DNA of 64,000 bases, from assembly GCA_000711775.1 (NCBI GenBank), contig ARYC01000266.1, positions 62,001-126,000 on the forward strand, written 5' to 3'. The position numbers and the translations under genes are program-made. This document shows positions 1-12,839 of this stretch, piece after piece. Source of the DNA: Oxytricha trifallax (taxonomy: Eukaryota; Ciliophora; Spirotrichea; Sporadotrichida; Oxytrichidae). How positions within the stretch are numbered: the stretch's first letter is position 1; each line of letters begins with the position of its first letter. The notes beneath the pieces were generated by a model. That model saw only the letters and a list, made by a program, of their open reading frames with translations. It was not told the origin of the DNA and did no database searches.

Positions 1-2465
1 TATTTAAAGAATGGACATATCTATGAATCATTAAAATTAAATTAACTTAAGACACTGGTTACTTTAAATTATTTTTTTTAAGTGCAGTTAGTAAGTAAGC
101 TGTATTTCAGTTAAAAAAATTGATATAATCAATAAGTACCTAAATTATTTGCTTGATTATTTGAGAAAGTAGATAGTATATTGCTCATTTGGAAATAAAT
201 AAACGACTTTAACAATAAATGTGCTACTTGATCAATATTCCAATAAATCATCAACCGAGTGAAGTATAGCATGGGTCTTAGTCTAAGAGCTAGCAAAATT
301 AATGATAGATTTGTAGCACACTACCATCTTAGAAATAGCCATCAGTCTTAATAATATTCTCGAATTATGGTCAATCATCGTTAAAGAACAAATAAACTAT
401 CAAAGAACTACTATAAATATAAACAAATATAACAATTTGCAACCTTTAAACCATTAACAGCAGCTAAGAGATGTTAATTTTACAAATCTTATATCTTAAA
501 TTCTTATATATTGCATATCAATCAATTATCTAAATAAGTTTAATTTAATCTCAATAAATCCATTATTAATATAGATGGTTTTGTTTTAATAATTCCTCCA
601 ACTCTGAGGTATATTTCTTTATCAAATAATCATTCTTTTAATATTAACTTAAATTTCCCCGTAATTAACGGTTTAATGCATTAATTTATTTTATACAAGA
701 GCAATCCTAAACATAGAATTTAATTATGTTGTGTATGCTGCATCAGTAACTGTTCTGCATATTTTAGTTATGCCTAAATTTTCTGGTTGCTAGCATAAGT
801 CAGGTCTTTGATGTGCTTTAACAAATCATCCTGTAATTACTGTTGATTTGACAGTATATATTCTATTACTTTAAACATAATTATATTTTTTATCTCTGAG
901 AGTAATGCCTATATAGTATAATGAGTATTGTTGTTGTATCTCATCAAGAATATTCATGCTTCTTTTCATATTCAGAGCACTTAATTTGATTGCTATCCTT
1001 CAGACTGTAGGTGATCTGATTCATATTCATTGGATTGGTTAAAACAACTATTATAATATCTTTTGTGCATTAAAAAAACAACTATAATACTTTAAATGTG
1101 CATGATTACTATTAAATGATGGTTCTTTATTCGATAGATGCTTAATCTATGGATTAAATAATCTTACGAATTGTTAAGTTAAAATAAAATTAAATAAAAG
1201 ATCTAGAGAAAGTCATTGTGATATTCTTTTGCGATATAATATATAGTCCAGTAATATTAATTGGGAATTAATTTCTAATCATAATTAAATACACCAGGAA
1301 ATAAAGCATGTGTTGATCTATAAATATTTTTATTATTAAATTTTCCTAAGTTTATATTTCTTTAAAACATTAGAAGCATTTGTGAGGAAATAAGACATCA
1401 GATCAATCAGTCTCAATGTTAATATATTATTATGATATTGTCAATTAAATTATTTGATAGTCATATTCATGCTATTTACAATTTTTTCGACATATATACT
1501 GCTTCCATGATGGATGCTTAGCAATATGTCTTTCTTATTATCGAGAAAGTATGATTTATTACAAATAATTGCAGTTGTTTTCAAAGTGTCGCTATTCACA
1601 GGAACAGATACTGTTTTACTATTACTAATATTACTATTATGTATATCACAATATGACTTTTCTAAATACTATAGAGTCTAAATCATCAAATTTCTTTTTC
1701 TGCGACGGAATCATAATATATAATAGGAAATAGATAAATTTTAATTAATAATTATTTGTTAAAATAAAAACCTTTTAAGATGAAGTCGGAACCATGTTGT
1801 ATTCACCATAATTTTGTAAGTTACATTTATGATATCTATATTTTTTTAATACTATTCCAGCAATAATATGAGTCAGTGATGGTTAAAGACAGAGACTTCA
1901 GCAAGAAACAGAAAGGCACTGGTTAGGGAAGTATATCCATGTAGACGAAGACATTTACGAGGGATACTGGAAAAATAACAAAGCTATTTGAGAACTTTCA
2001 TTTTCTTTAAAATATAAATGTATTTGTATTGTTATTAATCTTATTGCTTAAACCATCTATTTTTCTCATTATTTTTCATAAATCAACACCTGCATCTCTG
2101 GTAATGTTAAATTCAATCAATATTACTAAAGAATTCAATATGAATCTTAACAAACTCTATCTAGTGTTTGAAGGTTGTTTTTTAAAGTGGTTCAGTTTAA
2201 GTTTTATCCGCAAGTTCTAGTTAAAAAAAGCTCAATAAATTACCTAAAAAGTTTAATTAAAACCTGCTGCTCATTCTAGATAGATTCTTTGCATTCAAAG
2301 TCTGTTGAAAAATGAAACATGGGGATAACATTCCTTCAACTGCATAACGAAAATCATATTAATCATAATAAAAACGATAAATGATACCCTCAAATAAATA
2401 TTCAATGGTAATGTTTTATAATATAACTTTTATAGCATCAATTATAGTAGTATTAATATAGATAG
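1..2465. other. AT-rich stretch, no gene recognised
   Basis: I see no reading frame here that holds up under either the standard or the ciliate code. The 63-codon standard-code ORF at 2029-2220 is low in complexity and has no recognisable motif. The right end of the stretch meets the inverted repeat of the next element. Confidence 0.5.
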
Positions 2466-2797
2466 TATTAATAAAATACATTCAAAATGGGGAAAACGCA
2501 AAATAAAAATACAAGACTAATCTTTTTAATATATAAGAGCCACTAATTAAAAAAATGATCAGATGAAATTATATCCCTACTTAGTTAACTGCCTTAAACT
2601 TAAATTAACATTATGTGATTATTTATTACTAAGACTAACTGCAATTAATATATTTGGAGTCAATTAATATTATTATTTTTAATCATTTTCCATTTCATTT
2701 CTTTTCTAGCGAAGTGTCCCAAGTTGCTGTAAAAGTCATCGCAATAAGATATCTTCACTGTATCTTCAGGGTATCTTAAGGATATCTTCTTCAGCAA
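2466..2797 (+). repeat. Left terminal inverted repeat of element A
   Basis: About 332 bp that match the reverse complement of 8851-9184. The match includes the ATGGGGAAAA-type outer segment, a long central AT-rich segment, and the inner run of GATATCTT/GTATCTTCA motifs. Confidence 0.85.
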
Positions 2798-4449
2798 AAG
2801 TTGAAAAATTCTTTAAAATTCTGAAATCCACAAAATTCAACATAATAAATGAAATCTTTAAGAGTTCAAATAAGTTAAGTAGTGGAAATTTATCTCAGAA
2901 ATAACTCATTTTCATTAGTTAAAGATGGGAATTTGTAAGAATAAGTAGCTCAGTTGCTTCTATTAGTAATATCTGATTTTCCTTATTTAATATATCTAGA
3001 TGAACATGAAATAAAAAATGTAAACAAAAGTTCATTTTATTTGTGGGGCATTTAGTACTGACTCATTGAATTTAGAATAAGTGATCCACGAATTCATACA
3101 ACTAAATATAGAAAGTGACATTCAATCTCTATGGAATGTTATTGAGAATAATAAGCCCACTTTATTTCATAATGGTTAATTCAACGATGATTACTGATTG
3201 AATGAATGAAGGCATTGTTTTTGCAATATGATTGTAAAATTTTGACAAATAATACTTATAAGGGAGATATCTACATTAATAACATATTTGTAAAGGAGGT
3301 AGAAAGTTAACAGTGTGGCTGTCTCATATCTCAATAGTATCACTAAACAATATAACAATCAAAAATTCAACTTTCAGACCTTACTCTTCTGCTAATAATG
3401 CAAATTAATAATAATTAGTAGTCGACATTCCTTCAGAGTGCTCCTTCCCAACAAACAAATTTAAATAAAATTATAATTTTCAGAAATATTTATATCACAT
3501 CGGATGCTTAAATAAGTGATCCTAGTCTATAATATTCGTTTACATGCACTTAAAAATCTGACGTGAATAAAAGAAAAATTCTGCAAATTTTATAATATTT
3601 ATTCTGAAAACATTAAGTCTATCACTACATTCCTGATACTTAATAGTTAAAATTAAAACTAAGTTAAAACTTATCTCATTCAAAAAAAATATCTCAGTTG
3701 GCGCTTTTCAATCATTAGTTCTAATTTATTGGTGGCTTTTCAAATACTCTATGAGTGAAAGATCTAGCTTTTATACAATTGTGATACTTAAAAAAGATCA
3801 ATTGTATTAATTATGTTTCACAAAGACCTCTAGTTTGAAAAGTGGACAATGATAAAAAATACTCGTAAGTAGCCATTAAAAAAAAATCAAAAGAGTTTAA
3901 TTATTTGTTTTTACAGTTTCCATGAATAAGAATGCCCTATGTTTCATGAAGTGAGCAAACATTCTGAAAACAAGATCTTAAGTATTTAACAATTTGCACT
4001 TTTCAGTGAACCATATTTACTTTAACTATTGTAAAAACAATATTAATCATTAAAGATTTTAGTGAATCAATAAGATCAAGGGTTTTAGAAACTTGCCATC
4101 ACTAACTCAGTCTTTGATAATTGAAAGTAATAATTAACATAGCTATTAAATAAGCTTGTTGGAATAAATTTATAGACTAGTTATATAAATAATATGAAGA
4201 ACTAAATATTTATAATAGAAAATTTAACATTTGACTGATGCATATAGTAATATTATTAAGAATGACTCACAAATCATTAGGTTTGATGAATTAATTGAAG
4301 TAAGCAATCCAATTGAAAACTCAACCCTTTAAAATATCCCAATGTAAAACTGCTAGGTTAGCTTCTTCCTATTTGGTGGATTTAAAAATAATTGGATAAC
4401 AAATTTGAGCATACTTTATGTGATGCACTTAATCAATTGAACATTGTCA

Positions 4450-7400
4450 ACAACATTATCTCAAGGGAATAAGCAATTTTAAATAAATTAGTTCATTTGC
4501 ACAGACTATTCACAAGTTATAATTAGCAACAGCACTTTCTAAAATATCAGTTTCACATATGGAGATGGCCTTAATTAAAGCATCATAAAACACAAAACAC
4601 CTAATGATTATAGAAAACACTTATTTTTCAAAGAACTTTCAGGGTCCAATTCAAATTTTTGCAGGGGATGTGAGAAGGACTAATCTACCCTTATAAGTTC
4701 AAATAAATAATTCCAATATGACAAATAATTTCCCAATAAAATTGTCATTTATCACATTAAATACCAAATACAGATGTAAATAAGAGTTTCAGTTTTTCAT
4801 AATATCTTATCGTAAACAAGAGGTAGTGTAATTATTGCTGATTTTCAAAATGTTGGTTTTCAAGTCTATAATTCAAGTTTTACTTCTAGCTTGCAAAAGA
4901 AGGAGGATTGTTTTTTACGTTCATTATGGGGGATCCTTATTGTAGACACTTCAATACTAAGAGATTATCTAGTTTACTCTGGAGGTATAGCAATTATTGA
5001 AATTTTAGGCAGAATATCTGTGAAAAATTCCATAATCTAAAATAACAGATCTTCAAGAGTGCCTGTTGTAAACATACTTGACTCATATGACTAGACCTCT
5101 ATGTAAGAAAACTGTACCTTCATTTATAACTAAATCATGAATTTTACATCTATAGTCTCGAATGGTTTTTATTGCTTGGAAAATATCACCCCAGATATAT
5201 AAATTCATTTTCAAAATTGTCACAATAGCTTCTAAACGCAATCAAATTGAATAATGATTTGAAGTACCAGATATCAATAAGCAAAGCTTAATTGCTATTC
5301 TAAAACGGTAAAGCACTTAATACTCTGAACTTTCTAATTGCATACAAAGCCAACTACACTATTGAAGATAGTAAATTCGAAAATATAACTTTCTAAATGA
5401 GTGATGAAACATTCTTAAGTAGGCTTCAAAGTTAGATGAAGATTTAGAATAGTACTTTCTCTAACTTCAATTATCCATCGAGAAATTCTATTGGTTAAAA
5501 TCCTTTGATTAAAGCTGTTCTGGCTAAAACTCTTTTGGTTAAAATTCTTTTATTAACAGTCAATAATAGAATCAAATCTTAACTCAAATATAACGATAAA
5601 CTTCTCAACTTTTTCGAATTCAACTGCTTAAGTATTAAATTCGATATAATCCAACTTAAGCATAACTTTCTCAAATATAACTTATTTCACCTTCTCTGGC
5701 AGAAGAAATAGTCTAATTAAATTAGATTCAGAAAATTTAATTATTAATAATACAATTATTCAAAAGGTTAATTCTACATCAACTGGTCTCATTATATTTT
5801 TCAAGATGTAAAAGAGTGACAATTAAAAATACGAAAATCTACGAAATTAACAAAAGCATTTTAGATGTATAATAAACATCAATTAAAATATCTTCTTCAA
5901 AAATAAAGTGTCAAAATAATGATTAATAATAAGAAAAAACGCTGTTCTTATGTAAAATAGGGCTATTCAAGTTTAATAATCTAATCTGGTATTATTATTA
6001 AGGTCAAACTTTACTAATTGTGAAAACAGGGACTCATGAGTAGCTATGTAAATCATAAATTCATACTACTCTTCAACAAGTTCTATCTTTACTAATAACA
6101 GAGCTAAAAGGGGTGGAGCAATAAGATTTGAATGCTCAAATTGTAAGTTTAAATTTAAAATAAATTTTTATAGCTAAACTTTGCTATCAGAATATGACTG
6201 AGGATATGTACATTGGAAATATAGCCTTAAATGAGGGTGGATCATTTCAATTAATTAATATAGACCAATAATAGTAGGAGTTAATTTTTCTAAAGATAAC
6301 TATCCACCCTATGATTCTAATTTTTCAGGATATCCTTATGGAATCAAACTAATTTCCTAAAATTAATATTTAGTTGCAGTAGTTTATAGTTCACTGGAGA
6401 AATTATTGTCGCTCTAATTGATGCAGTTCAAAATATTATCACCAATGATAATACTTCGTATGTTTCTCTATTATAATTTCTTATATAGTACAATATCTAA
6501 AGTTTCTGTGGATTATATAGCTAAAGTGTCCAGGTAAACTCAAATCAAAGTTCAAATGTAATCATCGATATTTATATCGATTACAAAAATTAATTATTAT
6601 AGCCATTAGATGCCATTGAATCATATATTAACAAAACCCAATAGTTTATATGAAACATTGTGATTTTTGAAAATATTGGTTTTTAACGAACGAAGACTCA
6701 TTAAATGACATTATTTTAGTTATCTAAAATTCTTTACTTAACTAAACTAATATAATAAATTTATATATAATAATTATTAAGCTAATATAAGTATAATAAT
6801 AAATACATTATATTTTTACTAAGTATTAATAATTACATTGAGTATCTAATTAAGGAATCCTAATATTCCTTATGTAATTAGTCATAAATCTATCAGTAAT
6901 TATGTTTATTAATTTATCGATTTTATAGGGTCCTTTTTTATAACATATAATATTTTTTATCCACAAATGGTGAAAAAATGAAAAAAATTTGAATCTCTAT
7001 ACTTAAAAGAATAATGTTCCTAAAATCTAATTAGAATTTGTAAAAGTCTATAGAGACTTGTAAATCATAATTTAATCTAATTTAAACTATTATGAAAATA
7101 GTATTACATTTTTAGAATATATACTTTAAATTATTAATCATATCCTATATTAGGACAATAAATTATTAATATATAAATAATTAAAATTATCAATGCATTA
7201 TTAGTTTAAATAACATAAGCAATATTGATTTATATGAATTTCACTAATTTATTATTAGTGAAATTCATATAAAATAATAATATAAATACCATTATAAATA
7301 AGAGCCATTTTCATCAGGTTCGAAAATTATTGAATAGGAGTATTTCAATACGTGTATTTTAAAGCATCACCTGGGAGTATTAACATTAGCTACATAATTC

Positions 7401-8882
7401 ATTCAAGAAGTATTGACACTTTCTAACTTGATTAAAATTTTGATACAATTTGGAAATTAGAGAAATAAATGAATTTGGAAACAATACATGTTGATTTAAG
7501 AGAATGTATTGTAGGAGAAATTGTTAAAAACGAAGAGTAATCATACTTAAAATTTTTATAATTCTATTATAGGTGTTATATCTGTGGATTGGATTTATAT
7601 TCTCTTTAAAAAAAACTTCACACTAGTGCTACGAATGTCCTGCATACAGTGATTGTCAAGGAGAAGATAAAAATAGTGTAAAAAAAGGATATTGGAGATC
7701 ATCTTACTATTAAAAAAACATAATAGACTCCTTAAATGAAAAAGCTTGTGTTGGTGGACATATAACTACAAATAGTTCTTTAAAATAACTTTGTGATTTG
7801 GATATTGAGGCAATTTTTTTCATTCGTGCATTACATAAGACGATTTTTAATTTACTCAGATAGGAAAACATGAATGTTGCTCTGCCCATTAAAAGCTATT
7901 AACTTACTCTATATTATGGGAATATATGTTGCCTTAGTAATCGCTTTAATATTACTTTTGTTGGTAAACTTATATAGTACTTAAGAAAGTGAATCAAGCA
8001 TCATATTCTGAATTTTGTTGAACTTTTTCCATATTCTTACATCAGCCTCATCTTTTAATTAAGACTAGCCTGTATATCTCTAAAAATTTCTTGGGATATA
8101 TTCGTCTTTAGGAGAAACAGCTGAGAGTTTCATTTAATTTTACTGGTTTTTACAAGATACAGGATTAAACTAGGAAGCTCGACTTATTACTATAAAGAAC
8201 TTATTATAGTAATTCTTCCAGCGGCACTTGGTATAATATTCGTCATGTTTATCTTTCTGATAAAGTTATTCTTAAGAAAATCATTTATACATTTCTAAAG
8301 GCAGATCATAGTACCATGCGTTGATCTATTGTTTGCAATTAATCAAATATTACAAGAATGACATCAAGTATATTCTTTTGTATGGAGTTAGATAAGAAGG
8401 AATATTGGCTTTAAACTGATCTGGAATTAAAATTTTGGGAAGGATCCCATTTAAAATGGAGTTTAGGAAAAGGTATTTTAGCCATAATTTTATGGGTAGT
8501 TGGCATTCCAATTGTTAGATTTTATGTATCTAAAAAGAGAAAATAAAATAGACTTGATGATCCTATATTCTTTGATAAATATAAAATGATATATTAAGGA
8601 ATTAATAGAAAGTATTTCTACTGGGAATATGGAAATATTTTAAGGAAGGTTTTCTTAATTTCTGTTAATATATTTCTTAATCTATACCCTAACATTCTCA
8701 AGGCTTTGTTAAATCTTCTAACTCTAAGTATATTTATGAGAATCTGATCGAATACAAAACCTTATAGAAATCCAGTAATAAATTAATAAGAGTAAAGTAA
8801 AATTATGACTTTAATAATAACTTTTTTTGGAGCCCTATTCTTTGAAAACAATGTTGAAAAAGATATCCTAAAGATACCCTGA
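4450..8882 (+). CDS. Large Cys-rich, multi-membrane receptor-like ciliate protein (interrupted)
   Basis: Read with TAA/TAG as Gln, the plus strand encodes the architecture of a common ciliate surface protein family. From about 4500 to 6250 there are repeats of the type NSTF-x-N and N-x-A-x-x-GGAI, as expected of beta-helix repeats. Then follows a segment with LIDAVQNIITNDNTS near 6430. After an AT-rich gap, coding resumes near 7340 with an LRECIVGE motif and a Cys-rich receptor-like stretch (CYECPAYSDC, GYWR, ACVGG) near 7630-7790. From about 7990 to 8860 come hydrophobic membrane segments with the family's YFYWEYGN and KPYRNPVIN-type motifs. The frame ends at TGA 8880-8882, inside the right inverted repeat, so the last residues are encoded by the repeat. 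Several frame changes occur, which could be short introns, IESs or decay. The true start was not found; coding may begin earlier. Likely function is a plasma-membrane surface or receptor protein; the ligand is unknown. Confidence 0.7.
6143..6173 (+). other. Probable 31-bp intron in the receptor-like gene
   Basis: GTAAGT at the left and TTTATAG at the right bound an AT-rich segment. Removing it joins a GGAIRFEC segment to a frame that reads on through a further N-x-A-x-x-x-GG repeat; reading straight through meets a TGA soon after. It is short for an intron, so a small IES is an alternative. Confidence 0.45.
6660..7330. other. Putative internal eliminated sequence (IES) inside the receptor-like gene
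   Basis: Coding is clear up to about 6650 and again from about 7340, and both sides belong to the same protein family. The ~670 bp between are nearly all A and T, and I found no usable frame. Near the right part there is an almost perfect hairpin at 7231-7271 with arms around ATATGAATTTCACTAAT. A germline-limited interruption removed during macronuclear development fits well. The exact pointer repeat could not be fixed by eye. Confidence 0.5.
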
Positions 8883-9184
8883 AGATACAGTGAAGATATC
8901 TTATAGCGATGACTACTGCAACAACTTGGGACACTGCGCTAGAAAAGAAATGAAATGGAGAAATGATTAAAACTAATAATATTAATTGACTCCAAATATA
9001 TTAATTGCAGTTAGTGTTAGTAATAATTAATCACATAATGTTAATTTAAGTTTAAGCCAGTTAACTAAATAGGGATATAATTTTATCAGATCATTTTTTT
9101 AATTAGTGGCTGTCATATATTTAAAAGATTAGTTTTGTATTTTTATTTTGCATTTTCCCCATTTTGAATGTATTTTATTAATAT
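8851..9184 (-). repeat. Right terminal inverted repeat of element A
   Basis: Reverse complement of 2466-2797 with scattered substitutions. Its inner end overlaps the last coding residues and the TGA stop of the receptor-like gene. Confidence 0.85.
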
Positions 9185-11226
9185 AAATATTTCCAATAAA
9201 TTAAAAACTGACTTACTCCTGTAGTTTAGAATACCTTGACCAATCAATCAAGCAATTGAACATTGCTCTATATTTTTTTCGATTGCTGTCATGCTACATT
9301 TTATTATTTATCATATATATTGTACATTTAAGGACTAATATTACAATTTTATTGATTCAACCTCTTTAACTATTAATAATTTATAATTTACATTTATATG
9401 CTATTGATATTCTTAGAGTATAATTGTAAAGCTTAGTCTTTCGGTCGAAATGTTGAGAAACCCATAAATCTGTTGATGGCTTCAAAGAATTTTGCTGCAA
9501 ATGTAGAAAAATGAAGAGATTAAATAAAGACCAAAGTAAAGGAAAGTAACTTTATCAATAGTAATGTACATGTCATGTTACCATTTATTATGATATTATA
9601 GAGCAATTTTCGTCAATAAAATGTTTTAAAAAGGTTTTACATTAAACAATCAAAGGTAAGTATTTAATGGTGTTATTATTAAGTTGAAATCACTGAAGTT
9701 TTCTCCTGGGACTCAAGCGTAAGAGAAAATATTCTCCGTCTAATTTAATTTATTATTCAATATGGACAAGTTTTTTTTTATAATCTCATTAATCCAAATA
9801 TATTAACTCATCATTATATACTATATAAAGCTATTGAAACTGGTTATCTTATAAAAATGTAAATTTTATTATTTCATAGTCTTTTATTTATTTTTAATAT
9901 GCCTATTTTAAATCAGTTTATATATCTGCTTTATATTGGCTCAATAATAAACCAGCCTCATGAATCTTAGATTGATATCAGAATAAGTTTAAGCATGCTT
10001 ATTTCATTTTAGACTATTTGTTAATTGTTATTTTAAAGATAGACAACAATTAATTAATTTATAATTTATTCATAACCAATAAAAATATATCCTCAAATCA
10101 ATCCCATATGTGTATGTCAGTAACATTTTATTTATTAGAATCAATTAAATTAAATTAAAGTCTTTGCCAGTGGACTTTTATTTCCATCAGTTGGACATCT
10201 GATGTTGAATTTCAAAGAGTGACAATGCTAAGTTGAGCTGAATCTACATATAAAAGAGTATGATTTCATGCCTTTGAATAAGAGGTAACTCTAGATACAG
10301 GGTAGTGGACAAAACTTAAAGGTTAGAAACTGATAAATAAGGGTAATATTTTACTGACAGAAATAATAAGCAATATAGGAATCATTAGAATGGTCCTATA
10401 GTATATAACAGTGTAATTAAAAATAAATTAATATTAAATTGGTATTTTATTTGATAAATATGAATTATATACTTTCTATCATTTTGAACTATCTCCAACT
10501 TTTGAATTATACAATTACTCTAATAAGGATTTCACTATTATTGAATATTAAACTATATACTTTGTTTTCCAATCTTCTAGCTCTTTAAATCTGTCATTTA
10601 ATTATTATATTGTGCTCAAATCAAAAATATACATAATAGATTATAGTATCAATAAAACTAAATACACAATAGTTATAATGTGAGCATTAAGTTTAACATT
10701 TAATTTATTTGGTTTCTAATTTCATCTGAAATTAAATAAAACTATTTTGGAGGAATTGGTTTATTTAATTAGATGCTAATTCATTCGGTATTACCATTAT
10801 TCACTACTCAATTAATGGCAAATATAATTTTATATGTTTAATGTAATTTGGATGTTTGCGTGTACTTTCATAATCTTAAACAAATTAATTTTTCTTTTAA
10901 CAGGTCTTTTAAAATTCATCAATTATTGACAGTAGTTTGTACTTATCTCAATGATTTAGTGTTATTAGTGCTTTAAAAAAGGAATTGGCTGGAATCCTTA
11001 GATTTATTGATGCCTAATTTTGCTTTGATTATATTCTATAATGTTCAGTAGTATTGGTGTAATTTTTTAATTTCAGATTCAGCCCTTACTTCTACATAGT
11101 TTTGTAGAAATATTTAATATTTTCTAGTATTTGTCTATAAAAGAATTTGAAGAATAGGGAGAAGACTTAAATTTATTAAATTGAAATAGATAGATGATTA
11201 TAGTATCTGATTGTTTTTATAATTCT
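9185..11226. other. AT-rich stretch, no gene recognised
   Basis: No coherent reading frame or repeat structure was recognised on either strand. Confidence 0.45.
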
Positions 11227-11805
11227 TCAAAGTTGTCCAACTGCAAGGAATGTGAAGATAACATGGTAGGTTTCCTTTCTCTTAAAATTGTGAGGCCGTA
11301 TGACTAGCACCATGAATTATGGCAAAAGTGAAATTGTCGGCCTCGTGTTCAGTCACGTATCCTAATGTTTAGTCGCCAACTAGCCATGATTTCCATGCAA
11401 CGATGGGCTTAAGATTAAGCTCTCTTATCCAGATTTGAGTGCCTAAAGTGGGGATAATACCATCAGAGTCGCCTGATTGCTTCATTATTCTGTATTTGCC
11501 TGACTAAGTCAATTCTTGATAGATGCTGAATGTTGCTTCTCTGCTCAATGTGTAGTCAAATGCTGGATTTGTTGTGCAAAGCTCAAAATTGTGACTGCAG
11601 CATCAATTTTTAATGAAACTCCAACGCTGGCTTTGTTGAAATAGTCAAGTAGTCGATCATCGTAAGTACCACAATAAATGTCGTCCTTGAGTTCACTCTT
11701 GTCAACTTGGCGAATCTAGGCATTTTTCCGAAAGAAGTATTGCAAACGAAGTAAGGGGCGAAAGCTCGACTGAGGGGCGGCCAGGAGCAACACACGATTC
11801 TCCAT
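11227..11805 (-). pseudogene. Serine carboxypeptidase (peptidase family S10), C-terminal fragment
   Basis: The minus strand encodes the C-terminal part of a secreted or vacuolar/lysosomal serine carboxypeptidase. Seen in order: a segment ending IYCGTYDDRLLDYFNKASV (the usual region where a small helix precedes short Cys-containing loops), NFELCTTNPAFDY, then the GDSDG-x-IPTLGTQ-WI motif carrying the catalytic Asp, and FTFAIIHGASHTA carrying the catalytic His. The tail YHVIFTFLAVGQL ends at TGA 11227-11229, which supports TGA as the stop codon. The family consensus at the His is usually HGAGH; here Gly is replaced by Ser. The frame shifts near 11595 and again near 11275. The N-terminal two thirds, including the nucleophile Ser, are absent. 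It is either a pseudogene or one macronuclear-destined segment of a split gene. It sits head-to-head with the YHYH-like fragment. Confidence 0.8.
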
Positions 11806-11996
11806 GTTTTGATCTACGGAAATGGAATCTTCGACTCAGATATCTACTCCAGGGGCCGAGATATCTAAGCCTCTTTATTATGCTGACCACCCTATGGCAT
11901 TGAGCGAGCGCCTTGGGGCACATTTCCTCGGTAATTTTAACGATGAAGCTGATCAAATTAATCTTAAACCTACGAATCTCTCTAAAATCCTGGACC

Positions 11997-12049
11997 TTTC
12001 CTCTCTGCCCAGCGTGCTTTCCTCTCTGCCCAGCGTGCTTTCCTCTCTC
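11997..12049 (+). repeat. 21-bp tandem repeat, 2.5 copies
   Basis: The unit TTTCCTCTCTGCCCAGCGTGC is repeated at 11997, 12018 and partly at 12039. The period is a multiple of three, so it reads as a short Leu/Ser/Pro repeat in the plus frame. It lies in a GC-richer island between two gene fragments. No larger protein was recognised around it. Confidence 0.85.
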
Positions 12050-12347
12050 TTGCTGTGTAGTATGCTATTGCGGATTCTTCAACTATACTAAAGTGGTTCA
12101 ATAAAGATGGATTTCTCTTACTAATGGGGGAGAGGAGGAATCTTAGAGTAGAGTAGAGTAGTGTAGTGTACTGTGCGCGCTGCACTCTTTGGCGTCTCAA
12201 CCAATGGGGGTTCCCATCCACTCTGGCACTTCGGAGCACTTATACAAATTCTTCGCACCAATGGGAGCAGGCTTAGATGCCAAGAGAGTAGAAGTTGATT
12301 AATATTTAGAAAGCAGCGAATATTAGACTTTCTATCACTACTACTCA

Positions 12348-12650
12348 TTGAGTCCCTACTCTTATACCAACAGTCTCAGCGCAAATGGAGTTGCTACATC
12401 ATGCTCTTCTAACACCCAATGCACCAAGAACTACTTGACATACGCTAACACCACCTTTCCAACTGCCCAAAGAGTCACAAGTATTGTCGGTATTGCAAGA
12501 GACGATCACAAGATTGTTGGACCATACAAGGCAACTGGGGTTTTATGGCAGCCATGTGATGTTTATGGTTGTAATGATGTTACAGTAAATGGCAAATAAG
12601 TCGATGTCTCCATTATCCTCTTCCACTTCACCCATGCTTTCAGGGCTCCC
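12348..12650 (+). pseudogene. YHYH-domain-like protein, fragment
   Basis: The plus strand encodes a Cys-containing segment followed by IVGIARDDHKIVGPYK and LWQPCDVYGCNDVTVNGK. This resembles the core of secreted ciliate proteins of the YHYH-domain type, in which a short GxxxDGxxIxGPY motif precedes a CDVxxCNG-like motif. The frame runs through a TAA read as Gln at 12597. After about 12650 the similarity can no longer be followed and the frame drifts. The upstream part of the protein is not visible, and the ATG at 12348 is probably internal. The family call is from memory of motifs only. Confidence 0.5.
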
Positions 12651-12839
12651 CGCTGGTATTACTACCCAGTGTTGCCACTACTAGAAGCCATTAGTACTAG
12701 TCGTGTATTTCTTATTATCCTGGATTAGAATACTGTCTAAGGGGGGGTCACCATTTATAGCTGTTAGTAATAAATAGCCTTTAATTAGGAATATAATTTA
12801 ACTCAATCTGACTTTTTAATATGGTTGCTTTTTAATTAT

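Larger units (their letters stand above)
2466..9184. mobile_element. Element A: 6.7-kb unit with ~330-bp terminal inverted repeats
   Basis: The sequence at 2466-2797 is repeated in inverted orientation at 8851-9184 with high identity over its whole length. Both arms carry a series of short GATATCTT/GTATCTT-like repeats at their inner ends. The outer ends share a run beginning TATTAATAAAATAC. Between the arms lies one large receptor-like gene on the plus strand rather than a recognisable transposase, so this is either a non-autonomous element that captured a gene or a germline gene locus flanked by an inverted duplication. No clear target-site duplication was found. Confidence 0.75.

Noticed and set aside
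11822-12104. Overlapping plus and minus ORFs of 63-89 codons in the GC-rich island
   Set aside because: They arise where stops are rarer because of base composition and the 21-bp tandem repeat; none has a recognisable motif.
12113-12175. AGAGTAGAGTAG-type simple repeat near 12146
   Set aside because: Short and imperfect; no function can be supported.
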